This document shows positions 12,639-23,531 of a stretch of DNA of 64,000 nt, one piece after another. Each line of letters opens with the position of its first letter. The stretch's first letter is position 1. The position numbers were made by a program, and so were the translations under genes. The DNA is from Ceratobasidium sp. AG-K. Taxonomy: Eukaryota > Basidiomycota > Agaricomycetes > Cantharellales > Ceratobasidiaceae. The notes beneath the pieces were generated by a model that ran no database searches, was not told the origin of the DNA, and was given only the letters and a program-made list of their open reading frames with translations. The stretch lies in NCBI GenBank assembly GCA_037039685.1, contig JAWNGF010000001.1:9548001-9612000 (forward strand), in the 5' to 3' direction.

Positions 12639-13381
12639 ATGGTGAGCAGACGTGCTGACTGGGACAAGTTCGAATTGGGATGGGGTTAGGGAACGGAATG
12701 GCAGATTAGGACGGTTGGGTTGGGTGGATAGACCTTGGATGGATGGACTATAACTTTGGGATTGGACCGGGGTTATTCGTATGTGGGCATTACCGATAGA
12801 TAGCTAACTATTATCTGCAGTCTGACGCACCCGTTACCCTCCGCACTCGTAAATTCATCACCAACCGCCTTCTCCAGAGGCGCCAGTTTGTTCTGGACGT
12901 CCTCCACCCCAACAGGCCCAACGTCTCCAAGGCGGAGCTCTCGGAGAAGCTTGCGGTACGTCTATTGCCCTCTTAATTGTCTGCAATTTTGCTCATTTAT
13001 CCGCTAGGGAATCTACAAAACTGACAAGGGCCGAGTCGTCACCTTTGGCTTCAAGACCGTATTTGGTGGAGGACGCAGCACCGGGTTCGGATTGATCTAT
13101 GATTCCGAAGAGGCGCAGAGGAAGTTTGAGCCTAGGTACAGGCTAGTGCGGGTACGTCCCAGTCGTCCATCGTCTACAATGTCGCTAAATGCGGATTACG
13201 TAGTCTGGTCTCGAGACCAAGATTGAAAAAGCTTCGCGCAAGTTGCGAAAGGAGCGCAAGAACCGAGCGAAGAAGGTCCGTCCCACCATAATATTCTCTA
13301 GTACATTGCTAATATTATCCTCGTTAGTTCCGTGGCACCAAGAAGGTCAAGGCCTCGGAGCCCGCCAAGAAGGGCAAATAA
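12639..13381 (+). CDS. RPS24: 40S ribosomal protein eS24 (RPS24)
   Basis: Component of the small ribosomal subunit, 135 residues, cytosolic. Five exons: 12639-12641, 12821-12955, 13008-13151, 13204-13275, 13328-13381. Exon 1 is only the ATG codon. The protein reads [20 protein letters not shown], then [20 protein letters not shown], and ends in a Lys-rich tail, matching eS24 over its whole length. All internal introns are phase 0. An intron directly after the start codon is also known in human and yeast RPS24 genes. It is convergent with ARP1, whose stop lies 245 bp downstream. Confidence 0.97.
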
Positions 13382-13625
13382 ACCACTCGCCGCTATCTTT
13401 ATGGGTCGTCCCGGGCTTGGTTTCCGGTCCTCTTCCAGAGGATGTTGTATTCATCCGTGTTGCTATCCTCCATGCACTTTCATTATCATGACTTGTTTTT
13501 GTGTATGCACTCCCGTACTGCCAGTGAAGAAAACCTTGCCAAACGACCCGGTGGGTATAGTTGCGATGGATACATATAATGCCACGGTACATGCAGCCCT
13601 AAGGAAACATTCATTGAGCGTATAA

Positions 13626-15161
<1,536 letters not shown>

Positions 15162-15275
15162 TCCGCTCTATATGTCTAATTGGGGTACGCGTCGTGGTCG
15201 CTAGCGTTTGTATATGAAATCACGTGATTATGTGTCAGTTGGGCGCTCTTGGCTTTCTTTCGACGACGATCTGTT
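15162..15275. promoter_or_regulatory. 114-bp divergent promoter with a palindromic CACGTG box
   Basis: Lies between the start codons of ARP1 (minus) and the Cys-rich membrane protein (plus). It contains the 10-bp palindrome ATCACGTGAT at 15219-15228, an E-box of the kind bound by bHLH factors. Binding by any factor is inference. Confidence 0.6.
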
Positions 15276-16081
15276 ATGGCTGGCCGATCATTATGGGCAT
15301 TATGGGTGGCTCTAGTTTTGTTGTTCGTCAATGGGGTTAGCTGCGCTATGTAATTTCTCTATTTGCTAGAATAACTAATCTTGTAACGTATTTCCCAGGC
15401 CAACGCAGATCTCATTGGGGGTAGCAAGGACATCATGAACTTTTGCAAATGTGGGTTGGACGAGTTCACCCTTGTGCTGGCGACATCTCATTACATCTAC
15501 TGCGGATGCGACATCGTCATCTAGGCATCTGCTTCTCCAACTATACTATCCTTCCCATCTATCACCCCACGACCGACAAACCTTGTTTATCCTGTACCAA
15601 GCAATGGTGCCTCGACCAAAAACTCGACATTTGTGTTGGTGCAAAACCAGGAGACTCGAACCCGGATACCGCAACTGGGAAAGAGGGCGATGTCGAAGCC
15701 AGGTGTTTCCGTGAGTTGGCGCTCGGTTTCTTACATTCCGGGGTCTGACGTGGATATGGGATCCCTACAATAGAACGAGATTCCCCTCGGGATCAGTTGG
15801 TTGTGACTCTGTTTCTATTAATAGTGTTCGGATTGCTACTTGGTGCGGCCGTCAAGGGCAGAATGGAAAAGGCAGGGTTTGATTCACGGACGTTGTGGAG
15901 TCAAAGGAGAAACTGGTATGAGGTGCGTGTTTTGGGAAATTTCTAAACCACAACTCACGCTGAGTCGTTACAGGCGTTTGTTCCCTCTCGAATGCCCGAT
16001 ACGCTCCCTCTTGGGTCTAGCGGGCGAAGAAGAGAGCAGTATGAGCAAGTGTCCCACACTCCGCCTGCGGAGCGTGTTTGA
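15276..16081 (+). CDS. Conserved fungal single-pass membrane protein with Cys-rich luminal domain
   Basis: 184 residues, function not recognised. Five exons: 15276-15335, 15399-15450, 15525-15710, 15774-15922, 15974-16081. The N-terminal 20 residues (MAGRSLWALWVALVLLFVNG) form a signal peptide. A luminal domain with paired cysteines follows (FCKCICFSNYT, then CLSCTKQWC and LDIC). Next come GKEGDVEARCF, the membrane span VTLFLLIVFGLLLGAAV and a basic cytosolic tail. Cys spacing suggests two or three disulfides. I have the impression of related small proteins in many fungi but cannot name a characterised one. All splice joins are in frame with GT-AG borders. Confidence 0.78.
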
Positions 16082-16349
16082 GTATGTACGGCTTGTTTCC
16101 ATTCGTCTTGTTTTATGCAACTTGGCCGTTGAGAGGTTGGGAATAACACAATTTACTCGCCCAAATGCCATAAACTCATTACAGAAAGTACATGAACAAG
16201 GCGCACATGAACTGTTAGGTCGATCTCAGGCTAGCCCTTGGCTGTGGCGCTCGGCTCGTACATTGATAATTCTAGCTTGCAGGGTGCGAGCCTAGCAATC
16301 TATAAAGCATCAGTGCCATCTTGCTGATGGTATCCCGTACGTACCAGTC

Positions 16350-18010
16350 TCAAGGTGACGCTAACCTTTCCTGCGCCGATAACATGATCCACAGCGGATC
16401 AAGAAACCCGCCGCCCTCGAGGACTACTTCTTCATCATCAACCAGAGTATCGAGCGAGACAAGGCACTTGTTTGATGTGCGCTCAATAAATTCCTTGTAT
16501 GTGGTCATGAGGAAACCAAAGCCCGACAGGTACTTGGAATAGCTATTGGACGCGCCCAACAGCGGTAGGTGGTGAGAACGGGTCGAAAGTTGAGTATCCA
16601 GTGAGGTCGACCAAAAAATATTGCGGCTTCTCCCCATTCTCCCCAAGCCGATCTCGCACTCGACTTCAGCCTGGGCTGCTCTAAGCGTAAAATAACATTC
16701 CTTGAACCAACGAAATACAGAAACACAGGCCATCCCCGCAGCCAAAGCTAATAAGCTTTAGCATTGGTCCGAGCGTCGTGGCTGGCGCGGATTTGTATTC
16801 AGCAGACTGAGCACAAAAATGACCTCTCCCCGCACAATGCAAGGCTGAAGGCAACCCGCAAGAGGCAACCTCATAGGCAGAGTGCAGCCTTGGGAATCCA
16901 CGTATTAGGAAGAGTCAAACTAACTTCAGGGGTAGCGCAAATGCACGCCAGTTCGACAACACTCTGGGACCCAAGACCCGAGCTGGAATGGCTGAAATGA
17001 AGAGCAACGGCTCCGCGCGAGTCGTCCCAAATAATAGTAAATAATTCCCACCAAGGGAGTGGAATTCGCAGCAAACGTAGCCATGGGCTGTCCTTTGGGG
17101 GTATCGCAAAGCATCCAGCTTCAGATCCAAATTCCGGAGGACTCGAGGTATCCGGGACTTTGCGTGAATACAATTGAAAGCGAGCATCCAGAATTTTGGC
17201 AAGAAATTGAAGCGAGCGAGGGCGCGCCTGTAGTAAACCGGGGGGTTGCCCCTATCTCGATAGCCCAAGTGACGTTGCGTGCGCGGATGAGGGAACCCGA
17301 TGATGGTTGGGCGGAGATGAGCCTAAACGTAACCGGAGTTAGGCGAGTCGACAACAAGGATTATGCCCACTTGGCCAGGTCGCTGGAATGACAGATACTC
17401 AATATTGTGATTATCGGTGTTGCCGTTTTGTAGGACTGCGGCTAAATTCTGCACCATATACAGGTTAAAATAGTGGTAATTGAAGTCGAAGTGTTGAGGG
17501 AGGTTGTCGTTGGCGTATCCAGGCAAATAGACTCGAACGTGACCTGGCTGCGTTGCGGAACGGACTGCAAATACGCCCTGGCAGAAGTCTTACCATACAA
17601 ATACCACGCCCTACCCTCTACGCTCACAATGTTCTTGACCGCAAGGTTCATTCCAAGACGAAACCAAGCTTGATACATGTTGTTTACCGGTAGGGAATTT
17701 TGAAAGCAACGCAGGGCTACTTACCTTCCTGACGGCGTCTGAACTCCTCCAATATCGTCAAAAAGGCTATGTTTTCATCGATATAGTTAGGAGTGACCTC
17801 AAAAGCGTTTTCTAATAACTCCACGCGAAGCTGTGGGTTACTGGATTCCTTGAGGATACGGAAATACTGTCCACACGCCTAACGTAACATTGATTGAAAT
17901 GAACCTCAACGTACCGATAAAGTACTCACTGTAGGCAACCGAATGATAGAATTATACACACCCATAAGGTATATGGATAACCAGCTCAATATAAAAGCAG
18001 TTAAGCGACG
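16350..18010 (-). pseudogene. Decayed F-box-family gene (paralogue of the genes at 33.9 and 36.7 kb)
   Basis: Pieces align in order with the two intact F-box-like genes. ELVIHI and then, after a frame break, YNSIIRL are remains of the F-box (about 18010-17930). Exon 17878-17725 (ILEEFRRRQEAW) has the same 154-nt length as exon 2 of the gene at 35.8 kb. FQRPGQVGIILVVDSPN corresponds to the exon-3 end. AHLRPTIIGFPHPRTQ (about 17328-17280) is followed one frame off by NVTWAIEIGATP. WGEWGEAAIFF (about 16640) matches WGERATRWF, and YSKYLSGFGF (about 16540) matches SSQYLSVFDF. At least two frame breaks and loss of the C-terminal part indicate a pseudogene. A 161-codon splice model covering only 17965-17323 is possible but lacks the F-box. 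Confidence 0.72.
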
Positions 18011-18392
18011 TCCGACTGAGTTTGCTCGTCGTTGACAGATGAGCGTGGCCAAATGTTGTCACGTGCATATCATTTCAGGCTCGACAGACACCTGGTATAT
18101 CCAATCGCAGAACCGAAAGATATATCAATTCCCTCTACATGCTGAGGAGCCTTTGGGTTTCGATTAGACTAGCACACCTTCAAGATGTGGTGCAGCGAGA
18201 GGGAATCCATTGATATAATGAAATAATGCCGCACTCGTGAAACTATACTGTAGTCGCCCGGGAAGTTGGACGACCGCTCTTCCAGCTCGAAACCTGTCAT
18301 TGAATGCCGGGTAAATGAGCATGAGGTATTTGGATGTGGCGATTCAATATATTGGCTTATTTTCTAGCCAAATTATAGTAAGATCTCGAGTA

Positions 18393-18606
18393 CAGTTAGT
18401 TACATTACTATAGCAGAAATCACGTGCGACGAGGATTTGGCTTGGATCCAAGTAAATCGACCTACAGAAAATGTGCGTTAAATACAATAAGATAGAGCAA
18501 TGTCAGGGCTACATACCATATAAACTGGCGTGTCTGTAGCACCAAAAATGACTGAGTTAAAAAATTACTAAATGCGAGGCTGTGTCCATACCGTTTTGTA
18601 ACACAC
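18393..18606. repeat. Left terminal inverted repeat of the TA-flanked element
   Basis: Matches the right repeat in reverse with scattered substitutions from CAGTTAGTTACATTA to TTTTGTAACACAC. It includes the shared TTTGGCTTGGATCCAAG and CACCAAAAATGACT blocks. Confidence 0.8.
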
Positions 18607-19446
18607 GTGAGGCCCACACAGCGATATTACTGCATTTTGGGATGCTTGATCACCGTCAATTGGCTTGATATTGCCTATACACATGTATAAGTGACAGGAA
18701 ATTTTGCTGCGCTGAGAATCGCCTCGCTCCAGCACCGTCAATGGGTTGTTGAGAGGCAAACTTATGGGAGTAAAACAACCCTGTCGCCTTACTCCAGCAA
18801 ATCTTAGTCACCCCAAGCATTTGAGCGGATAATCAAAAAACAGGGCAGCAGTAATGAGATAAGATCTATGGCTAATTCCTGAATGAGGGCGTCCTCGTTC
18901 TAATGAGCTCGTAGAGAAACAATTTAGGTTTGCCAAGGTAGGGTGCCAAGGTTGTTTTCCCTTTGTAAATTTGCCTCTTCATGGCCCATCAACGGCTTTG
19001 GAGCGACGCAATTCTCAGTCCTACAGCAGCTCTTGTTATTTATGCATGTCTATAGTTATTATTGAGCAAGAAAACGACGTTTAAGTGCCCCAAAATGCAA
19101 TAATACTGCTGCCTGGGCCGCATGTATGCGCAAACAAAATGTGTTTCCAATGGGAAAACAAATGTAAAGTACACAAAAAACCCCTTCTGATCGATTTAAT
19201 GAACTATTCTACCCAATGAAAACGCCAATTCACGTCCAAGGCCTCTCAAAAATGTATGGCACCCATTGAGCCTTGAGCCCCCTGCTCTGCGCCTTGTTTC
19301 ACATCTATTTAGCAACCTGGGATCTCTTATCATCTGAGAAAGCTACCCTGAGATAGTGATACACCAGTTGTAGTATAATACTCTTACCACGGGTAGTATA
19401 CTGCCTGAGTTGATGAGTACCAACGGGGGGGTGCTCAAGCTCAAGT

Positions 19447-19645
19447 GTGTGTTACAAAACAGTATGGGCACAGCCTCGCGTTTAGTAAATTTTCAACACA
19501 GTCATTTTTGGTGCTACAGACACGCCAGTTTATATGGTATGTAGCCCTGACATTGCTCTATCTTATTGTATTTAACGCACATTTTCCGTAGGTCGATTTA
19601 CTTGGATCCAAGCCAAATCCTCTTCACACGTGATTTCTGCATATA
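19447..19645. repeat. Right terminal inverted repeat, inner segment (continues at 26602-26617)
   Basis: Reverse complement of 18410-18606. It is broken at 19645 by the LTR insertion and resumes after 26601. The 5-bp ATATA flanks the insertion on both sides (19641-19645 and 26597-26601). Confidence 0.8.
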
Positions 19646-20059
19646 TGTCCCGACTTGGGTCAATTAGGTATATAAAAGGTTAAGGGGTTCGACTTAAACA
19701 AGTCTTAGAACCCAAGGAGTAGTAATAGTTAAGAGGATTAATTGAACAAGTCCTAGTGGAGAGGAGGTCAAGCCTTGCCGTTAACCAGCTTGACCTCTGG
19801 GTTTATATACATGGGAGATCAGTGCCACGTCATCATTTATCAGTGTGGGAAAGCCGAGTACAACCGATGATAAGCGAGATAAGAGATATGACTCGACATT
19901 CTGGAAGTTCCAGAAGCGACACTGATATCAAATGAAAAGACAAATACATCACATGATACAAGTTAAGCGCCAGAGGACATTTGTACCGAAAAAGGAAAGT
20001 GTTCGGAAAAAAAGATATAAAATCAGAATAAAATGTCTGAGCTTAGTCAGCTCATGACA
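19646..20059 (-). repeat. 3' LTR
   Basis: 414 bp and, apart from two substitutions, identical to the copy at 26183-26596. The differences are in the GTTAACCxGCTTG and TACAACCxATGAT contexts. Confidence 0.97.
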
Positions 20060-20071
20060 TTACCCCCTTCT
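20060..20071 (-). promoter_or_regulatory. Polypurine tract of the chromovirus
   Basis: AGAAGGGGGTAA on the minus strand directly abuts the 3' LTR, the expected place for plus-strand DNA priming. It overlaps the pol stop codon. Confidence 0.8.
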
Positions 20072-21908
20072 AAGGGCCTGGCGCAGTGGGGTGGAGTTTG
20101 TGAAATTTATCAACCAGTTCAGGAGCATTCTTGAGATCTTCTTTTGATTGCCAAGAGTTGTCTGCATGAGAGTATCCTTTCCACTTGACGTAATAGTGGA
20201 GTTGACGGCGGATTTTCTTGGAATTAAGGATCTCTTCGACTTCCCACTCTTCTTCTCCTTCTTGTGTAAAAATAGGGGGTGGTTGAGCGGGTTCGCGGTC
20301 GTGGGGATCAGAGTGGAATTTCTTCAGCAACATGACATGGAAGACGGGATGAATCTTCATTGATTTTGGTAATTCCAGTCTAAAGGCATGAGTCCCTACT
20401 TTTTCCATTACTTTGTAAGGGCCTAAAACTTTGTGGGAGAGTTTTACTGAGGGTCTGTCTGTGGAAATGTTCTGATGACTAAGCCAGACTTTATCTCCCG
20501 GTTTTATCTCTTCTGGTTCTTTGGCTCCTTTATCAAAGTAGTGTTTGTAGGACTGATTTGCTAGAATGAGGGCGGCTTTGACTTCGTTGTATCCTTTTAA
20601 CAAGAATTCCGCATGGGCATCAGCTTCAGGAACAGTATAATCTGATTCTTCCCCGATGTTCATTCTAGGGTTGAAACCCTGGCAGATTTGGAAAGGGGTT
20701 TTGCCAGTGGATGCTTGGATTCCATTGTTGTAAGCAAATTCTGCCATAGGGAGCAGGGCCACCCAGTCGTTTTGCCTATGGTTGACGAAAGCTCTGATAA
20801 AGATTTCAACAACTTGGTTTGCCCGTTCTGACTGTCCGTCTGTCCTTGGATGGTAGGCTGTGCTGAAGGTGGGTTTTACATCCAACCGTTTGTACAGATG
20901 CCTAATGAACTTTGAGTTGAAAGTGGATCCTCTATCTGAGACTGTTGCTTTTGGGGTACCGTGAAGTTTCCAAATGTTTGCAACAAAGATATTGGCTATA
21001 TCTACTGCTGTGGCCGTTGATTTGCAAGGGAGATAGTGTGCCATCTTGGAGAACCGATCTACCACCGTCAAGATTGCATCATATCCTTCTGATTCTGGGA
21101 GCCCTACAATCATGTCGTAGGAGATCTCTTCCCAAGGTCTCTCAGGAATATGTAAAGGACGCAGTAGTCCTGTGGGGAGTTGGTTCGATGGTTTAACTCG
21201 AATGCATGTTTCGCAGTGTGACACGTAAGAGTTGACAAATTTCTTCATGGTTGGCCAGTAGTAAGTTCTTGAGACCAATTCCAATGTTCTTGCTTGTCCA
21301 GGATGCCCAGCTGTAATATTGTCATGGCGTGATTCCAATATCAGGTTTCTGACGGTTTCATCCTTGGGGACAAAGATCTTTCCTTTGAACATTAGGAGTC
21401 CTTCTCTGTATTCCCAATCTTTGACTTTTTCTCCGTTTCTCAGCTTATTGTGGGCTTCCTCTAATCTGGGATCTTCAAGGATTGCTTCTCTGATTAGATC
21501 GTTAATCTCCTGGTCAGGGGTAATAGCCGAAATAAAAATGTCTGGTTTGAGGAGAACTTGGTTCTCTACCCCCCCCAAAGGTTCTAGGTCATATCGCCTC
21601 GAGAGAATGTCTGCTTTTTTGTTTTGGTTTCCTGGCCTGTACAAGATCTGGAAGTTGAAGTCCACCAAGAAATTCATCCAGCGGATCTGGCGTTGGTTCA
21701 ATTGTTTGGATGATGAGAAGTATTCCAAATTTTTGTGATCTGTTATCACTTGAATCGCTTTTTCTGTGCCTTGAAGTAAGTGCCGCCATTCTTTGAAGGC
21801 CCTAATGATTGCCAATAGTTCTTTGTCGAAAATGTCATAGTTCCGTTCAGCCGGATTTAGCGATTTAGAAAGAAAAGCTACAGGGTGTAATTTTCCTTCT
21901 TCATTCTT
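20070..21908 (-). CDS. Chromovirus pol, 3' portion: RNase H, integrase, chromodomain
   Basis: Continues in the same frame as the upstream pol part, after the TAG at 21911-21909. Visible parts in order: the rest of RNase H (HPVAFLSKSLNPAE, DKELLAII, ITDHKNLEYF), the integrase HHCC zinc finger (HDNITAGHPGQ and CETCIRVK), and the integrase core (YDMIVGLP, TVSDRGSTFNSKF, HPRTDGQSERANQVVE with the D, D and E residues). A C-terminal chromodomain (WEVEEILNSKK, YYVKWKGY) comes last. First Met of the open frame is at 21815, but the domain starts earlier, so the protein depends on readthrough or is a broken product. Confidence 0.9.
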   Translation of the reverse strand, partial: KNEEGKLHPVAFLSKSLNPAERNYDIFDKELLAIIRAFKEWRHLLQGTEKAIQVITDHKNLEYFSSSKQLNQRQIRWMNFLVDFNFQILYRPGNQNKKADILSRRYDLEPLGGVENQVLLKPDIFISAITPDQEINDLIREAILEDPRLEEAHNKLRNGEKVKDWEYREGLLMFKGKIFVPKDETVRNLILESRHDNITAGHPGQARTLELVSRTYYWPTMKKFVNSYVSHCETCIRVKPSNQLPTGLLRPLHIPERPWEEISYDMIVGLPESEGYDAILTVVDRFSKMAHYLPCKSTATAVDIANIFVANIWKLHGTPKATVSDRGSTFNSKFIRHLYKRLDVKPTFSTAYHPRTDGQSERANQVVEIFIRAFVNHRQNDWVALLPMAEFAYNNGIQASTGKTPFQICQGFNPRMNIGEESDYTVPEADAHAEFLLKGYNEVKAALILANQSYKHYFDKGAKEPEEIKPGDKVWLSHQNISTDRPSVKLSHKVLGPYKVMEKVGTHAFRLELPKSMKIHPVFHVMLLKKFHSDPHDREPAQPPPIFTQEGEEEWEVEEILNSKKIRRQLHYYVKWKGYSHADNSWQSKEDLKNAPELVDKFHKLHPTAPGP

Positions 21909-23531
21909 CTAAGATAAAACTGCTCCTGTGGCAAATCCCGACGCGTCTGTCTCGAGGAAAAATTCCTTATTTTGATCGGGCTGCATCATTACAGGTGCCA
22001 CTTTAAGAGCTTCTTTTAGTGCATTCATGGCCTCTTGTTCTTTGCTTGTCCACTGCCACTTCTGATCCTTCTTGAGTAGGTTATATAGAGGTCTGGCTTT
22101 GCCGGCAAAATCTGGAATGAATCTTCGATAGAAATTGACGAATCCTAGGAACTCTTGAACTTGTTTGACATTCTTGGGTGCTTTCCAATTCATAGCTGCC
22201 GTGACCTTTTCCTGATCCGTTTCGATTCCTTTATTGGAAATGACCAGTCCTACCCAGTCTAGTTTGGTTTGGTGGAACTTGCATTTCCTCAATTTTGCAA
22301 TCAACTTGTGTTCCCTTAGTCTTCTTAGCACCTCTTTCACGTGTCTTGGATGATCTTCGACTCGTTTGGAAAAAACGAAGATATCATCAATGTATACGAG
22401 TACGAAAACCCCCATAATGTCCCTGAATATAGAGTTCATTAGGGACTGGAAGCTTGATGGAGCGTTTTTGAGACCGAAGGGCATGACTTTCCATTCATAC
22501 ATGCCGTATTGAGTTTTGAATGCTGTTTTCCATTCATGGCCTGCTGCTATTCGGGTTTGATGGAATCCTTGTGCCAAGTCTAGAGTGGTGCCAATGACAA
22601 ATCCTTCCAGGGCCCTTAACCATTGGTCCAGTAGAGGTATTCCACTTGCATTGAATTTGCATAGCGAATTCACATATCTGTAGTCAACGCAAAAGCGTAA
22701 CTCCGGGTTGTTTGGATCTTCTGGATGTGGTTTTTTGACAAATAGAACCGGTGAAGCCAAAGGAGACTTAGAGATCTGAATGTGTCCCCTTCGGATAAGG
22801 GTTTCTAGTACTTTCTTCATTTCTTTGTCTTCCGCTGGGGATGTTTTGTAGATAGGGCCGTGCTTTAGTTTAGCTTCTGGTAGAAGGTCGAGCGTAATGT
22901 CAGTTGGCCTGTGAGGTGGAAGTTCTTCTAATCTGGACTCGTCGAATACATCTGCGAACTCTTTGTATTCCTCTGGTAACGTAGTTTCGGCTGCAATTTG
23001 GAGTGTAGATGGGATTTCTAGGCAGTTTTTTGAGCAGAATTCGCTTGTGTATGCAATTGTCCTATTATTCCAATTGATTTGTGGGTTATGTTTCTTGAGC
23101 CATGACATCCCGAGTACAATCGGGTGTCTTCCAATGTTTGTGACATGACATTCTATTTCGCTGGAATGTGTTCCCATGACAAGTTTAAATTTGGTATAGT
23201 GGGTGACTTTTCCAGACGAAACTTCTCGCCCGTCTATAACTCGCAGAGTCTTTGGTTTTTCGTGTTGAAAAAGGGGAAGGTTTGCCTCTTTTGCTAGGGA
23301 AGGGTTGATGAAACAGGAGGTTGCACCGCAATCAAGGAGTGCTTGTCCAGAGAATTTTTTTGATCTGTTAACTGACTTAGAATCAGGAGCCGTAGCTAGT
23401 GGATGAGCGGTGAAATCAAGGTATAATTGGTTTTCATTTGATATTGACATGATTTCTAGTTCATCCATATTACTAGCTAATATATCACCGAGTACTTGGC
23501 TCCTTAATAAGCCTCGGTGACGTCTTTTCCC
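21909..23531 (-). CDS. Chromovirus pol, 5' portion: protease and reverse transcriptase
   Basis: Open frame in the -1 register relative to gag. It stays open from the slippery site at 23531-23525 through an ATG at 23468 to the TAG at 21911-21909. The aspartic protease motif LLDCGATSCF is near the start. Reverse transcriptase has the FCVDYRYVN block, LDLAQGFHQ and the catalytic YIDD. RNase H begins with ETDASGFATGAVLS, where TAG stops the frame just where related elements usually carry Gln (CAG). One C-to-T change would explain it. Expression is probably as a Gag-Pol fusion by -1 frameshifting; initiation at 23468 is the alternative. Confidence 0.9.
   Translation of the reverse strand, partial: GKRRHRGLLRSQVLGDILASNMDELEIMSISNENQLYLDFTAHPLATAPDSKSVNRSKKFSGQALLDCGATSCFINPSLAKEANLPLFQHEKPKTLRVIDGREVSSGKVTHYTKFKLVMGTHSSEIECHVTNIGRHPIVLGMSWLKKHNPQINWNNRTIAYTSEFCSKNCLEIPSTLQIAAETTLPEEYKEFADVFDESRLEELPPHRPTDITLDLLPEAKLKHGPIYKTSPAEDKEMKKVLETLIRRGHIQISKSPLASPVLFVKKPHPEDPNNPELRFCVDYRYVNSLCKFNASGIPLLDQWLRALEGFVIGTTLDLAQGFHQTRIAAGHEWKTAFKTQYGMYEWKVMPFGLKNAPSSFQSLMNSIFRDIMGVFVLVYIDDIFVFSKRVEDHPRHVKEVLRRLREHKLIAKLRKCKFHQTKLDWVGLVISNKGIETDQEKVTAAMNWKAPKNVKQVQEFLGFVNFYRRFIPDFAGKARPLYNLLKKDQKWQWTSKEQEAMNALKEALKVAPVMMQPDQNKEFFLETDASGFATGAVLS
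23485..23531 (-). promoter_or_regulatory. Predicted -1 ribosomal frameshift signal between gag and pol
   Basis: Heptamer GGGAAAA at 23531-23525 lies in the gag register as G GGA AAA (X XXY YYZ). After a 4-nt spacer come TCACCGAG (23520-23513) and its exact reverse complement CTCGGTGA (23492-23485), forming an 8-bp perfect stem. Shifting -1 enters the pol frame with no stop before pol. The gag stop lies inside the loop, at 23506-23504. Confidence 0.72.

Noticed and set aside
17059..17391. 110-codon plus-strand frame
   Set aside because: Opposite strand of the F-box pseudogene, whose family blocks are recognisable on the minus strand.
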